A DNA stretch of 52,930 nt from Planctomycetota bacterium (GTDB lineage Bacteria; Planctomycetota; Planctomycetia; Planctomycetales; Planctomycetaceae), in the NCBI GenBank assembly GCA_003670925.1, contig QWQG01000201.1, positions 1 to 52,930 of the forward strand, given 5' to 3'. Position 1 is the stretch's first letter. Each line of letters begins with the position of its first letter. The notes below the pieces were generated by a model. It worked only from the letters and a program-made list of their open reading frames with translations. It searched no databases and was not told the origin of the DNA. This document shows, in pieces, positions 35,917-46,330 of the stretch. The position numbers were made by a program, and so were the translations under genes.

Positions 35917-36975
35917 ATGCCAAATTTGCGTCTAAGTTCACAGTCGGAATCTAGTAACTCTGAGCCCACGGAGTGGTGCCATCTTTCTGATGAGGAGTTG
36001 CTGGATGTTCGCATGAATCAACTCCATGTCCGGATTGAAGGCACGGTTCTAGAATCCCGGATCGAGCGACTTTATAGTGAACTTGAAGCCCGTAATCTGC
36101 GGTTCAGGCCGCATTTCTGGTTATCGGATGAGTGGTTTTCACCGGATGGTGTGCCAGGCATTGCGATCCCCTTCTACCTAGCACATCCTCGATTGGCGCG
36201 CCTTGAAAACCACATGATGCTGGAAATCGAGGGTGCGTCTGAAGGCGCGTGCATGAGAATTCTGCGGCACGAAACTGGCCACACGATTGAAACGGCGTAT
36301 CGGCTTTATCGCCGCCGCAAGTGGCAGGACATTTTTGGAAAGCGTTCCCAACCGTATCCTGAATATTACCAGCCAAAGCCTTACAGTAGAAACTTCGTGC
36401 ATCACTTAGACATGTGGTATGCGCAGAGCCATCCGTGTGAAGACTTTGCGGAGACCTTTGCCGTCTGGATGAAGCCGCGTTCGCGCTGGAAAACGCAGTA
36501 TGAAGGCTGGCCGGCCATGAAGAAATTGCTGTTCGTGGATGAGCTCATGCATGAGATCGGCACGACCCGCCCGCAGTTGAATTCTAAGCAGCATCTTTAT
36601 CCGCTCAAGTCCCTGCGGAAGACTCTTCGTCAGCATTACACTGATCGACGTGCGCATTATGGGATTGAAGCATGTAACTTTAACGATTCTGAACTGCGAA
36701 AACTGTTCTCGGATTCTCCGGATCACGCGCGTCGTGTCCCAGCGGCCTTGTTTTTGAGACAGAATCGCGCGGAGTTTCGACGATATCTTGCCGAATGGAC
36801 AGGGCAGTATCAATATACCATTGACGAAATTTTGTCCGAGATTATTCGTCGTTGTGAAGAACTGGATCTGCGGCTAGATCGACCACCTGCGCAGGTTCGC
36901 CGGGACGCGCTCGTGATGCTCACCGTGCAGGTGATGAACTACCTGCACAACGGCCACCATCAGGTGGCTTTATGA
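35917..36975 (+). CDS. Putative zinc-binding metallopeptidase coupled to an ATP-grasp ligase
   Basis: The ATG at 35917 gives 352 residues; an ATG at 35806 is in frame, but the added 37 residues look non-conserved, and neither start has a good Shine-Dalgarno. From about residue 20 it is globular: WCHLSDEELLDVRMNQLHVRIEGT, RPHFWLSDEWFSPDGVPGIAIPFYLAHPRL. The zinc motif is RHETGHTIE (His118, Glu119, His122), and HPCEDFAETFAVW (172-184) offers the third ligand, Glu175 or Glu179. This matches the 'putative zinc-binding metallopeptidase' family (Peptidase_Mx-like). No signal peptide is visible, so it is probably cytosolic. Its stop overlaps the ATP-grasp start (ATGA, 36972-36975), so the products are likely made in equal amounts and used together. 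Confidence 0.8.
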   Translation: MPNLRLSSQSESSNSEPTEWCHLSDEELLDVRMNQLHVRIEGTVLESRIERLYSELEARNLRFRPHFWLSDEWFSPDGVPGIAIPFYLAHPRLARLENHMMLEIEGASEGACMRILRHETGHTIETAYRLYRRRKWQDIFGKRSQPYPEYYQPKPYSRNFVHHLDMWYAQSHPCEDFAETFAVWMKPRSRWKTQYEGWPAMKKLLFVDELMHEIGTTRPQLNSKQHLYPLKSLRKTLRQHYTDRRAHYGIEACNFNDSELRKLFSDSPDHARRVPAALFLRQNRAEFRRYLAEWTGQYQYTIDEILSEIIRRCEELDLRLDRPPAQVRRDALVMLTVQVMNYLHNGHHQVAL

Positions 36976-37997
36976 AGCCTCTGCGAATTCTGGTATTGGC
37001 TCACGAAGACCTGCTGCCGCCAGACAGTATGGAAGGCTTTACCGACGAAGAAATTCTGGAATGGAAATGCGAATTTGATGTGCTTACCACGCTGCAGAAC
37101 ATGGGACACGACGCCCAGATCATCGGCGTACGGGACGATCTCGGGGTCATTCGTGAAAAACTGTCCGACTTTAAGCCGCACATCACATTCAACCTGTTGG
37201 AGGAGTTCCGCAGTGTTCCCACGTTCGACAGCTATGTTGTCAGTTATCTCATTCTGAAACAGCAAAAATTTACCGGCTGCAATCCTCGCGGCCTGATGTT
37301 GGCGCATGACAAAGCCTTGACCAAACAGATTCTGACCTATCATCGTCTTCCGACGCCGAAATTCTTTGTGATTCCTGTCGGCCGCACTTCCCGTAAGCCT
37401 TCTCGTCTCACGTACCCCTTATTCATTAAGTCCGCGACGGAAGATGCGTCACTGGGGCTTTCCCAAAGCAACATCGTGCACAACGATCAGGAACTTCAGG
37501 AGCGGGTATCAGACATTCACAGGGTGACTGAGTCCGATGCGATGTGCGAAGAATACATTGAAGGCCGCGAACTCTACGTCGGAATCGTGGGGAACATGCG
37601 GCTGACAACTTTCAAAATCTGGGAACTGCGATTCGATAAGAATAAAGAAAAGATTCCACTCATTGCGACGCGCGAAGCTAAGTGGGATCCAAAGTTTCAG
37701 AAGAAGTACGGTGTGATGACCTACCCGGCTGACGATTTGTCGCCCGAGATCGAGCAGAAGATTCTGCAAACGTGCAAACGCGTCTACCGCGCCTTGTTTC
37801 TTACGGGCTATGCACGCATCGATCTGAGGCTCACAGGCGATGGTCGAATTTTCGTGCTTGAGGCCAATCCCAACCCCAACTTATCCTATGGCGAAGATTT
37901 TGCTGAATCCGGTGATGCCCGAGGAATTCCTTACGAAGATCTGTTGCATCGGATTGTCCAACTTGGATTGCGATATTCACCAGTCAAATCGGTTTAG
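36972..37997 (+). CDS. ATP-grasp ligase of the D-Ala-D-Ala ligase-like fold
   Basis: A 341-residue protein. The N-terminal part shows the preATP-grasp layout (LRILVLAHEDLLPPDS..., PHITFNLLEEFRSVPTFDSYVVSYL, FTGCNPRGLMLAHDKALTKQIL). The ATP-grasp core contains YPLFIKSATEDASLGLSQ (nucleotide-binding Lys and Ser loop), CEEYIEGRELYVGIVG, YARIDLRLTGDGRIFVLEANPNPNLS (Mg-binding Asp, Glu and Asn) and a C-terminal LRYSP. This is the D-alanine-D-alanine ligase type, which joins a carboxylate to an amine through an acyl phosphate. Neighbouring genes are not cell-wall genes; the metallopeptidase partner suggests a peptide bond made here and cut there. Substrate unknown. Confidence 0.85.
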   Translation: MKPLRILVLAHEDLLPPDSMEGFTDEEILEWKCEFDVLTTLQNMGHDAQIIGVRDDLGVIREKLSDFKPHITFNLLEEFRSVPTFDSYVVSYLILKQQKFTGCNPRGLMLAHDKALTKQILTYHRLPTPKFFVIPVGRTSRKPSRLTYPLFIKSATEDASLGLSQSNIVHNDQELQERVSDIHRVTESDAMCEEYIEGRELYVGIVGNMRLTTFKIWELRFDKNKEKIPLIATREAKWDPKFQKKYGVMTYPADDLSPEIEQKILQTCKRVYRALFLTGYARIDLRLTGDGRIFVLEANPNPNLSYGEDFAESGDARGIPYEDLLHRIVQLGLRYSPVKSV

Positions 37998-38000
37998 AGG

Positions 38001-38018
38001 CATCCCTTGGGATGTTTT
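38001..38018 (+). terminator. Possible terminator after the ATP-grasp gene
   Basis: CATCCC-TT-GGGATG followed by TTTT, starting four bases after the stop codon of the ATP-grasp gene. The stem is compact and the T-run short, so it is at best moderate, but its position right after the stop is suggestive. The rest of the gap up to 38271 has no recognised gene. Confidence 0.45.
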
Positions 38019-38271
38019 CGGACTTATCCGCCAGCGGACGAATGCGAATCTGTAAACCGGCTCCGAGCGAAAATATCCTTGTCCCAAGAATTGAGGATCG
38101 AGATCGGAGGGCTAACGGACCACCTGTGCGGTGCGATGAGACTCCATGCGCTGCGTCTGTTCAAGGAATTCGCAGCGCACCCTTTCCATATTTCTTGCTT
38201 CAAGGTAACGTGACGACTGAAATCTCATAAATCAGCAGCAATGAAGTCTCGGCACAATCCGGAAATCAAGT

Positions 38272-39732
<1,461 letters not shown>

Positions 39733-39763
39733 AGATATCCGCTAAAACCAGAGGTAATTAGAG

Positions 39764-41002
39764 ATGGATTCAGGTTTGACGCGGCCGCAACTTCGCGGCG
39801 GCATGGTCGGGATGGGGATGATTTTTGATGACACGTATCGACCGTTCTTTGAGAACACGAAACTGCGGGGACTCTACGACCGGTCTTTTGGCGACGTCGA
39901 TGTCGCACTCGTCGCCGTCGCATCCAAGACGGGACAGCGGGCTGATCGATATCAGCAGCAGGCCAAGTCGCTGGGAATTGACTTTCACAACTTTAGCGGT
40001 GACAACGCCGTGCAAGAGTTGCTCACCCAAGATCTCACGTTTGCGTGTGTTGCCACGCCTGACGATCGGCATTTCGAAGCCAGCAAAGCCATTCTCGCAG
40101 CGGGCGTGCATCTGCTGGTGGAGAAGCCCTCAGTCTTGTCTCTGCAGCAACTGGATGAACTTGTCGCATTAGCGAAAGACCGTGGCGTGCTCGCGCGGGT
40201 TGTGTATCACAAGCTCTTGGATCCGGATCATAAGAAGCTCCGCACGCTGGTGTATGACAACGTGCTGCAGCATGTGAACAATGGCTACTGTTCGTTACTG
40301 GAACCCCGGCAGATTTCTGGGGCTCAGTTTTCGGAATGGATCACCGGTCGCAATCCTGGGACATATGTGGCAGTGCACTATATTAAGCTGATTGACTTCA
40401 CCTTTGGCGGGCGGCTAAAAACGATCACATGTACTGGGCAACGCGGAATTGTGGGAGCGGCAGATGGCAATACATGGGACAGTGTGCAACTGCGACTGAT
40501 CTACGAACACGATACCGGACGTGAGGCTGCATTTGACATTCATACGTCTTGGGTAACTCCTGACAATTTTCCCGGCTATGTGGAGCAGGAAGTTCAGTTC
40601 CGTTTCGACAATGGCATCTGGAACGGACATTCCCGGAAACGCGGTGTTGAGGTCACTGTCGAAAACTTGACGCCAATCCGGATGAAAAACACCATTAACA
40701 ATCATTACAACGGCACGTTTGTCGAACCGTGGGGTGAGCGAAGTCAGCGCGGCTACGGAGTGGAAGTCATCGACCGTTTTGCCAGAGAAGTCGCATTTGT
40801 CGAACATGGCGGTGCAGCGACTGAGCGTGATGCGCGTCTCCAATTTGTCAGCTCGCTGCATTATGCAGATCTCGCCGCTGACCGTCAGGTTGTGGCAGCT
40901 GTTCAAGCGATGGAAATGATCTTGGAGCAACAAGCGGCCGGTTGGCCGGACTGCGTCGTGCGTTATGACGGCCAGCAATTGCAAATGTTGAAGCCGACGT
41001 AG
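39764..41002 (+). CDS. Gfo/Idh/MocA-family NAD(P)-dependent oxidoreductase
   Basis: A 412-residue protein. The N-terminal Rossmann part has a glycine-rich turn (GGMVGMGMIFDDTYRP) and VDVALVAVASKTG; further on are TFACVATPDDRHFEASKAILAAGVHLLVEKPSVLSL, with the EKP motif of the family. The C-terminal alpha/beta domain includes YVAVHYIKLIDFTFGG, where His and Lys/Asp positions correspond to the usual substrate site. Such enzymes oxidise or reduce sugars, inositols or amino sugars. No signal peptide. Its position 31 bases after a DUF1501 gene suggests shared transcription; planctomycetes often keep Gfo/Idh/MocA genes next to sugar-related DUF clusters. Confidence 0.9.
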   Translation: MDSGLTRPQLRGGMVGMGMIFDDTYRPFFENTKLRGLYDRSFGDVDVALVAVASKTGQRADRYQQQAKSLGIDFHNFSGDNAVQELLTQDLTFACVATPDDRHFEASKAILAAGVHLLVEKPSVLSLQQLDELVALAKDRGVLARVVYHKLLDPDHKKLRTLVYDNVLQHVNNGYCSLLEPRQISGAQFSEWITGRNPGTYVAVHYIKLIDFTFGGRLKTITCTGQRGIVGAADGNTWDSVQLRLIYEHDTGREAAFDIHTSWVTPDNFPGYVEQEVQFRFDNGIWNGHSRKRGVEVTVENLTPIRMKNTINNHYNGTFVEPWGERSQRGYGVEVIDRFAREVAFVEHGGAATERDARLQFVSSLHYADLAADRQVVAAVQAMEMILEQQAAGWPDCVVRYDGQQLQMLKPT

Positions 41003-41614
41003 CTTACGTACGATGGACATTCGTGTTTGGCGGATGACCAATTCATTCCCGCGGAGCGATCGATTGGGCTGGAAAGACAATTAAAAGCTGTTGGGGAGTT
41101 ATCATCTGGCAGCTTTAGGAAAAGTTGATCCACGGCAGAGGAATGCCCATTTTGGCGGGTGTCAAACTCTTTCCTGCGTATCCACATGGATTGGGGCACG
41201 GGCTCAGGTTTTTGTCCGTCCTAGAGAAATGAGGGCAAGCTGCCACGTTAAGCGGAATCGCGGATGTCTTCCGAAAGCAGGGAAAAAGCCTCAGACAGAA
41301 GCCTGCAACACTGTGCCACGCAAGACTTTGCGACCTTAACTTTCCCTGCCAACGTTGGATGCAACAGCTTGACCGGGCGCGAATCGCGGCTAGAATTGCG
41401 CGACGCCGGACGAGGAGTTCAGGAAGCAACTCTGGGCGTCGCAAAGTTTTGTTCTTCAGCGGTTGAGCGATGATGCTCCCCCTGTTTCTAATAAGCCCTC
41501 TGGCAACATGCATCGACTGACAGGCGTTTTTGCTGCGCAGGTTGTTGGTTGTTTCAGCGGGAAAGCATGAGTCGGCATCCGACGGTTTGACGGATCACTT
41601 GATCGGAGTGCATT
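41003..41614. other. Long region upstream of dnaG
   Basis: About 610 bases with no supported gene; frames of up to 132 codons on the minus strand (41115-41513) have no family character. It includes a candidate promoter at 41369-41396 and otherwise looks like a long leader for the dnaG-rpoD operon. Confidence 0.4.
41369..41396 (+). promoter_or_regulatory. Candidate housekeeping promoter for dnaG-rpoD
   Basis: TTGACC at 41369-41374 and TAGAAT at 41391-41396 are 16 bases apart and fit the sigma-70 consensus well. Transcription would begin near 41403, leaving a leader of about 210 bases before the dnaG start. Confidence 0.4.
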
Positions 41615-43519
41615 GTGGATCAGAGTTTTGGAAATGACTTCAAGGAGCTTGTTCGGTCCAGCACGAATATCGTGGATCTGGTATCTGAAGTCGTGGCTCT
41701 CAAACCGCTGCACGGTGGGCGGGACTTTGTGGGATTGTGTCCGTTTCACGACGACAAAAATCCTTCGTTTCACGTGTATCCAGATCGACAGTCGTATCGT
41801 TGCTGGGTGTGTGACGCCGGGGGAGATTGTTTTCGTTGGGTGATTGAAATTGAACGAGTTCCGTTTCCGGAAGCATTGGAGTCTCTTGCGCGGCGGGCCC
41901 GGCTAGAAGTTCCCAAACATGCACGGAGTGGGGGATCACACGAAAACATAAGCCGGAAAACAGATTCGTTGGTTGTTGTCGAATGGGCCGTCAACCTGAT
42001 GAATCAAACGTTGCGGACCGGACCAACGGCAGACAATGCGCGACAGTATGTTCTCAAGCGAAAACTGTCGGATGAAACAGTAAATCATTTCAAGCTGGGA
42101 TATCACCCAGAGGACTGGAACTGGTTCCTTGAAAAGGCACGAGGAAAATTTACTCCGGCCCAACTCGTGTCTGCCGGCTTGATTCAGGAAAGGAACAACG
42201 GACCTGGGTACTTTGACAACTTAGTTGGTCGTCTGGTGTTTCCGATTTTTGATGAACGCGGCCGGCCTGTGGCGTTTGGAGGACGAGTGTTGCCCGGAGG
42301 CAACATTGAGAGCGACGCGAAATACTGGAACAGTGTTGAGAGTGCAATTTTCCAAAAACGCCGAATGTTGTTTGCCTTTGACCGAGCCCGGGAGGCGATT
42401 CGGAAAAGCAAAACCGCGATCATCGTAGAAGGATATATGGACTGCATCGCCTGCCATCAGGCGGGCATCATGAATGCCGTAGCGACTCTCGGGACGGCAA
42501 TGACTGAAGAACATGTCCGTTTTTTGCGGCGTTTCGCCGAAAAAGTCGTCTTGGTCTATGACAGTGATGACGCAGGGCAACAGGCGGCAGAACGGTCAAT
42601 CTCGCGATTTCTTGCACAGGATTTAGATCTTCGTGTCCTAAATGTTCCGTCAGGCAAGGATCCTGCGGATTACCTTGAAGCACATACGTCACAGGAATTC
42701 TACAAGCTCATCGAAGGGGCTGCTGAGGCGTGGGAATACAAGTTGCAATCGGTTCTAAGGCGTACGGACTCAGGTTCTGTAGCCGGGCGTCAGCAGATTT
42801 TGAATCACATGCTGGATTTTCTTGCAGAGTCGCAGGGACTGTCCGGCACTGTTCGTGAAGACATTATTTTGCGCAATGTGTGTTGGCGAGTTCAGGTCGA
42901 TGAACGCACGGCACGACAGCAATTGAATGAGCTGCGAAGTAAGAAGAAAAAGGGGGGAATTTTTCGTCGTGATTCTGACCGGATTTCGGCGGAGTTTGCA
43001 CCACGTCCCGAGAACGCAATTGAGCGTGCGGAACGGGAGATGCTAGAGATTATTTTGACATGTCCAGAAACCATCGACTTGATTCAGCACCATATTGGGG
43101 CGGATGATTTCGAAAATGTACGACATCGGCGGCTGCTGGCGTTGTGCATCGACCTGTGGAAGGAAGATGGAGACCTTCCAGAATTGAGCCGTTTGATCAT
43201 TGCAGCGGAATCAGACTCAGATCTCTTAAGTCTGATCAATGCAGTGGTGGATACGGCAGAGGAGAAAGGTATCTTCAGACTCATGACGGATCAGCCGAAC
43301 CGTGATGAGCAACCTGAGACTTCGGTCCCAGACCATCTAGAACGGGTCCTTGGGCCAATTCTGGAACGGCGAGAAAAACGACTGAACCTCGTGTCGAAAC
43401 AAATTCTGTCTCAATCGGCCAAGCCGTTGAGCGAACTCGACGACGACATAAAAGACGCGCTCCGCCGGCTTTACAATTTTCGTCAAAGTCAAATGGGTCA
43501 TCCTTCTTCCATGAAGTAA
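41615..43519 (+). CDS. dnaG: DNA primase DnaG
   Basis: A 634-residue protein from a GTG at 41615, with GGAG about six bases upstream. The N-terminal CHC2 zinc domain is complete: CPFH (Cys42, His45) and CWVC (Cys63, Cys66). It is followed by the catalytic RNA polymerase domain with [18 protein letters not shown], and the TOPRIM motifs [17 protein letters not shown] (about 268-284) and [16 protein letters not shown] (about 314-329). The C-terminal roughly 180 residues are helical and correspond to the DnaB-binding domain, though their sequence is divergent. The enzyme makes RNA primers for replication. It is followed by rpoD after 77 bases, as in the classic rpsU-dnaG-rpoD operon, but rpsU is not upstream here. 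Confidence 0.97.
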   Translation: MDQSFGNDFKELVRSSTNIVDLVSEVVALKPLHGGRDFVGLCPFHDDKNPSFHVYPDRQSYRCWVCDAGGDCFRWVIEIERVPFPEALESLARRARLEVPKHARSGGSHENISRKTDSLVVVEWAVNLMNQTLRTGPTADNARQYVLKRKLSDETVNHFKLGYHPEDWNWFLEKARGKFTPAQLVSAGLIQERNNGPGYFDNLVGRLVFPIFDERGRPVAFGGRVLPGGNIESDAKYWNSVESAIFQKRRMLFAFDRAREAIRKSKTAIIVEGYMDCIACHQAGIMNAVATLGTAMTEEHVRFLRRFAEKVVLVYDSDDAGQQAAERSISRFLAQDLDLRVLNVPSGKDPADYLEAHTSQEFYKLIEGAAEAWEYKLQSVLRRTDSGSVAGRQQILNHMLDFLAESQGLSGTVREDIILRNVCWRVQVDERTARQQLNELRSKKKKGGIFRRDSDRISAEFAPRPENAIERAEREMLEIILTCPETIDLIQHHIGADDFENVRHRRLLALCIDLWKEDGDLPELSRLIIAAESDSDLLSLINAVVDTAEEKGIFRLMTDQPNRDEQPETSVPDHLERVLGPILERREKRLNLVSKQILSQSAKPLSELDDDIKDALRRLYNFRQSQMGHPSSMK

Positions 43520-43596
43520 GACAGTTGTCACTTGATGTGACATTGTTCGCCATCATCACACATCAATCGACGACTCAAAACCACAGGAGTTTGAAT

Positions 43597-45246
43597 ATGT
43601 ACCGCCTCGATGAATCTCTCCGACAACTGATCGAAACCGGCCTGAAACAGGGGCACTTGTTATTTTCGCAGGTCAATGCTTTCTTACCTGACGAAGCCAC
43701 CGATCCGCTGCAGTTGGACAATTTAATCAACTGCCTTGAAGAATTGAATATGCAGATCAAGGCGGATCCCATCAAGGACGATGCCGGCGAACCGCTCGCG
43801 CTCCGCAAAAAACGTCGTCCTGAAATTCGGATCGATGGCGAAGATTCATCCCGTGGCACTGAAGATCCGATTCGTATGTATCTGTCACAGATGGGGGAAA
43901 TCCCGTTGTTGACACGCGAAGAGGAAATCTTCTTGGCCAAGCAGATCGAAGTTTCCCGTCGCCGTTATCGGCGTGCGTTGTTGACCAGCGAGTTTGCATT
44001 GAATTTCTGCCATGAAACTCTGATCAAGGTGCATCGCAGCGAGCTGCCGTTTGACCGCACGATTAAGGTGTCAATGACAGAAAGCCTTGAGAAAGAACAG
44101 ATCCTAGGTCGGATGCCGCTCAACTTGGCCACGATCGACAGCATGCGAATCAGAGATCTGCAAGACTACGCGAAACTGCGATCGCATGATCTCTCCGAAG
44201 CGGCTCGCGGTGATATTCAAAAGTCTCTGACCGAACGTCGCCGTCGTTGCGTGACGCTGCTCGAGGAGTTGAGCCTGCGAACTCAGCGTTTGCAACCGTG
44301 CATGAAACGCATGGAGCAGATTTCAAATCGGATGACGGAATTGCACGAACAGGTCAACAGCCTGCAAAATTTATCATCGGCAGAAGATGAATGTCGCTGC
44401 CTGCAAAAGGAACTTGGCGAGCTCATGGAATTGACCAAGGAGACGCCAGAATCTATGGCCGCTCAGATGCTTACGATTCATCAGCGGCATGGCGAATACG
44501 ACAAAGCGATGCGAGATCTGTCGGGAGGGAATTTGCGTCTGGTGGTTTCCATAGCGAAGAAGTATCGCAATCGCGGCATGACTTTTCTGGATCTAATTCA
44601 GGAAGGGAACACCGGGCTCATGCGGGCCGTCGATAAGTACGAATACCGCCGCGGGTATAAGTTCTCAACGTATGCCACATGGTGGATTCGGCAGGCCATT
44701 ACGCGAGCGATCGCAGATCAGGCACGCACGATCCGCGTACCCGTCCATATGATCGAAACGATGACCCGTCTGCGAAATGCTTCGCGCACACTGCTGCAAG
44801 ACAATGGACGCGAACCGACAGTCGAAGAGATGGCAGAACTCGCCGGTGTGCCCCTTGAAGAAGCACGCCGAGTGATGCGAATTTCACGGCAACCCATCAG
44901 TCTCGACAAACCCATCGGGGAAAGTGATGACAGCGCGTTCGGTGATTTCCTTGAGGATCGCAGCACCGATAGCCCGGTAAGTAATGCCGCCTCCGAAATG
45001 CTCAAGGACAAAATTGACACGGTCTTGAAGACGCTCACGTACCGTGAACGTGAAATCATCAAGTTACGGTACGGTCTGGGTGACGGTTACACCTACACGC
45101 TGGAAGAAGTCGGGCGCATATTTAAGGTGACCCGGGAGCGTGTGCGTCAGATTGAAGCGAAAGCTGTCAGAAAACTTCAGCACCCGGTTCGCAGTCGGCA
45201 GTTGCAGGGCTTTCTGGAAGGTTTCGCAGCCGTCGCCGCGAATTAG
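43597..45246 (+). CDS. rpoD: Primary RNA polymerase sigma factor (RpoD/SigA)
   Basis: A 549-residue protein from the ATG at 43597, with AGGAG at 43585-43589 and seven bases spacing; a TTG at 43525 is in frame but less likely. Region 1.2 is [22 protein letters not shown] roughly 200-residue non-conserved region with Arg/Glu-rich helices follows. Regions 2.1-2.4 contain [38 protein letters not shown] and [17 protein letters not shown]; region 3 has VPVHMIETM; region 4.2 has [26 protein letters not shown]. Full-length regions 1.2-4 mark it as the housekeeping sigma. It is probably transcribed with dnaG, with a possible extra promoter inside dnaG. A long inverted repeat follows at 45292-45336. 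Confidence 0.96.
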   Translation: MYRLDESLRQLIETGLKQGHLLFSQVNAFLPDEATDPLQLDNLINCLEELNMQIKADPIKDDAGEPLALRKKRRPEIRIDGEDSSRGTEDPIRMYLSQMGEIPLLTREEEIFLAKQIEVSRRRYRRALLTSEFALNFCHETLIKVHRSELPFDRTIKVSMTESLEKEQILGRMPLNLATIDSMRIRDLQDYAKLRSHDLSEAARGDIQKSLTERRRRCVTLLEELSLRTQRLQPCMKRMEQISNRMTELHEQVNSLQNLSSAEDECRCLQKELGELMELTKETPESMAAQMLTIHQRHGEYDKAMRDLSGGNLRLVVSIAKKYRNRGMTFLDLIQEGNTGLMRAVDKYEYRRGYKFSTYATWWIRQAITRAIADQARTIRVPVHMIETMTRLRNASRTLLQDNGREPTVEEMAELAGVPLEEARRVMRISRQPISLDKPIGESDDSAFGDFLEDRSTDSPVSNAASEMLKDKIDTVLKTLTYREREIIKLRYGLGDGYTYTLEEVGRIFKVTRERVRQIEAKAVRKLQHPVRSRQLQGFLEGFAAVAAN

Positions 45247-45291
45247 CATCGCCGGCGTTTGACTTGTCGCAGGGAGAAAGTGTCTCCGGTT

Positions 45292-45336
45292 GGCAGGAAA
45301 ATATCGAGTCCAAGACCAATGTCGAATTTTCCTGCC
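45292..45336. terminator. Long inverted repeat between convergent rpoD and the SDR gene
   Basis: GGCAGGAAAAT (45292-45302) and ATTTTCCTGCC (45326-45336) are perfect 11-base inverted arms; inside them TCGA pairs with TCGA, extending the stem past one bulged base. Then come GCCC and AATTTTT on the plus strand. A smaller hairpin, GGAGA-AAGTG-TCTCC, lies at 45273-45287. Position between convergent stops suggests a bidirectional terminator, though the T-run is displaced. Confidence 0.5.
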
Positions 45337-45368
45337 GCCCAATTTTTCGGCCTGTGTTGTGAATCAAT

Positions 45369-46244
45369 TTACAATTCTTCACCGCCGGTGACATTCAGGA
45401 TTTCACCCGTGATGAAATTGGAATCAAGCAAAAAGTTAATGGCATCGACAAGAGCTTGCGGCGAGCCCGTGCGTTTGAGCGGAATTGATGTGATCGCCCG
45501 TTGTTCGTGCCAATTCGTGCGATCTTCCGGCGGCAAAATGGCTCCGGGGGCGAGACCATTGACCTGAATCAGGGGCGCGAGCTGCAAGGCTAGTGATTTC
45601 GTCACGCTGGCCAGTGCCGCCTTGGTTGCGGTATAGACAAGATGATCGGCACCAGGACGCTGGGCGCGCCAGTCAAGAAGATTGATGATATGGCCGCGTT
45701 GGGCTTCACCGAGTTGTCTGATGAACTGCTGCGCCAAAAAGATGGGTGCCAGCAGATTGACTGACAAGTGGACGTTGCAGTGGTACAGATCGACCCACGG
45801 CAGCGCCCGGTTTTGAAACACGGCAGCGCTGTTGATAAGCGTCGTCACTTCACCCAGTTGAGCAGCGGCGGCAAACACGGCAATTGCAGCAGCGCGAGGG
45901 TCTCGCAAATCCGCACTGACGGCCACTGCCGTGCCACCTTGGCTGCGAATTCGCCGCACCAGCACGTCGGCTTCGACTGTCGAAGTTCCATGATGGACGA
46001 CGACCGCCAAGCCGCGTTCGGCCATCGCCAATGCAATCTCACGCCCTACGCGGCGAGCCGCTCCAGTCACGACCGCAACAGCCTTCTCTGAAGGCCCATG
46101 CTTTGAGCGAACTCTTTTCTGCGTCGCTTCTTTATCGACGTCAGACGACAGATGATGCTCCCCGTCCTTCGGCGTAACGTGGTTCACGGTGGAGCCATCA
46201 GGCAAGCCTACTTCATCGTCAGGTGGATCAGGGATTGTGGTCAT
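45369..46244 (-). CDS. Short-chain dehydrogenase/reductase, pteridine-reductase-like
   Basis: A 291-residue protein with a charged, non-conserved N-terminal extension of about 55 residues, then the SDR fold: VVTGAARRVGREIALAMAERG (TGxxxRxG cofactor turn), LINSAAVFQNR (NSAA for the usual NNAG), INLLDWRAQRPGADHLVYTATKAAL (YxxxK catalytic pair) and LAPGAILPPEDR, ending NVTGGEEL. Where most SDRs have the catalytic Ser in 'I-N-I-S-S', this one has Asp (NLLD), as do pteridine reductase PTR1 and FolM. It therefore probably reduces dihydropterin or dihydrofolate-like substrates with NADPH. The first 55 residues are of unknown meaning. Confidence 0.85.
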   Translation of the reverse strand: MTTIPDPPDDEVGLPDGSTVNHVTPKDGEHHLSSDVDKEATQKRVRSKHGPSEKAVAVVTGAARRVGREIALAMAERGLAVVVHHGTSTVEADVLVRRIRSQGGTAVAVSADLRDPRAAAIAVFAAAAQLGEVTTLINSAAVFQNRALPWVDLYHCNVHLSVNLLAPIFLAQQFIRQLGEAQRGHIINLLDWRAQRPGADHLVYTATKAALASVTKSLALQLAPLIQVNGLAPGAILPPEDRTNWHEQRAITSIPLKRTGSPQALVDAINFLLDSNFITGEILNVTGGEEL

Positions 46245-46330
46245 CGGATGAAACTGTAGCTGTGAATCCTACAAAGCGAGAGATTACCACAGGATAGTTA
46301 TTGTTCCGCGTTCACGCCATCCGCCCCTCG

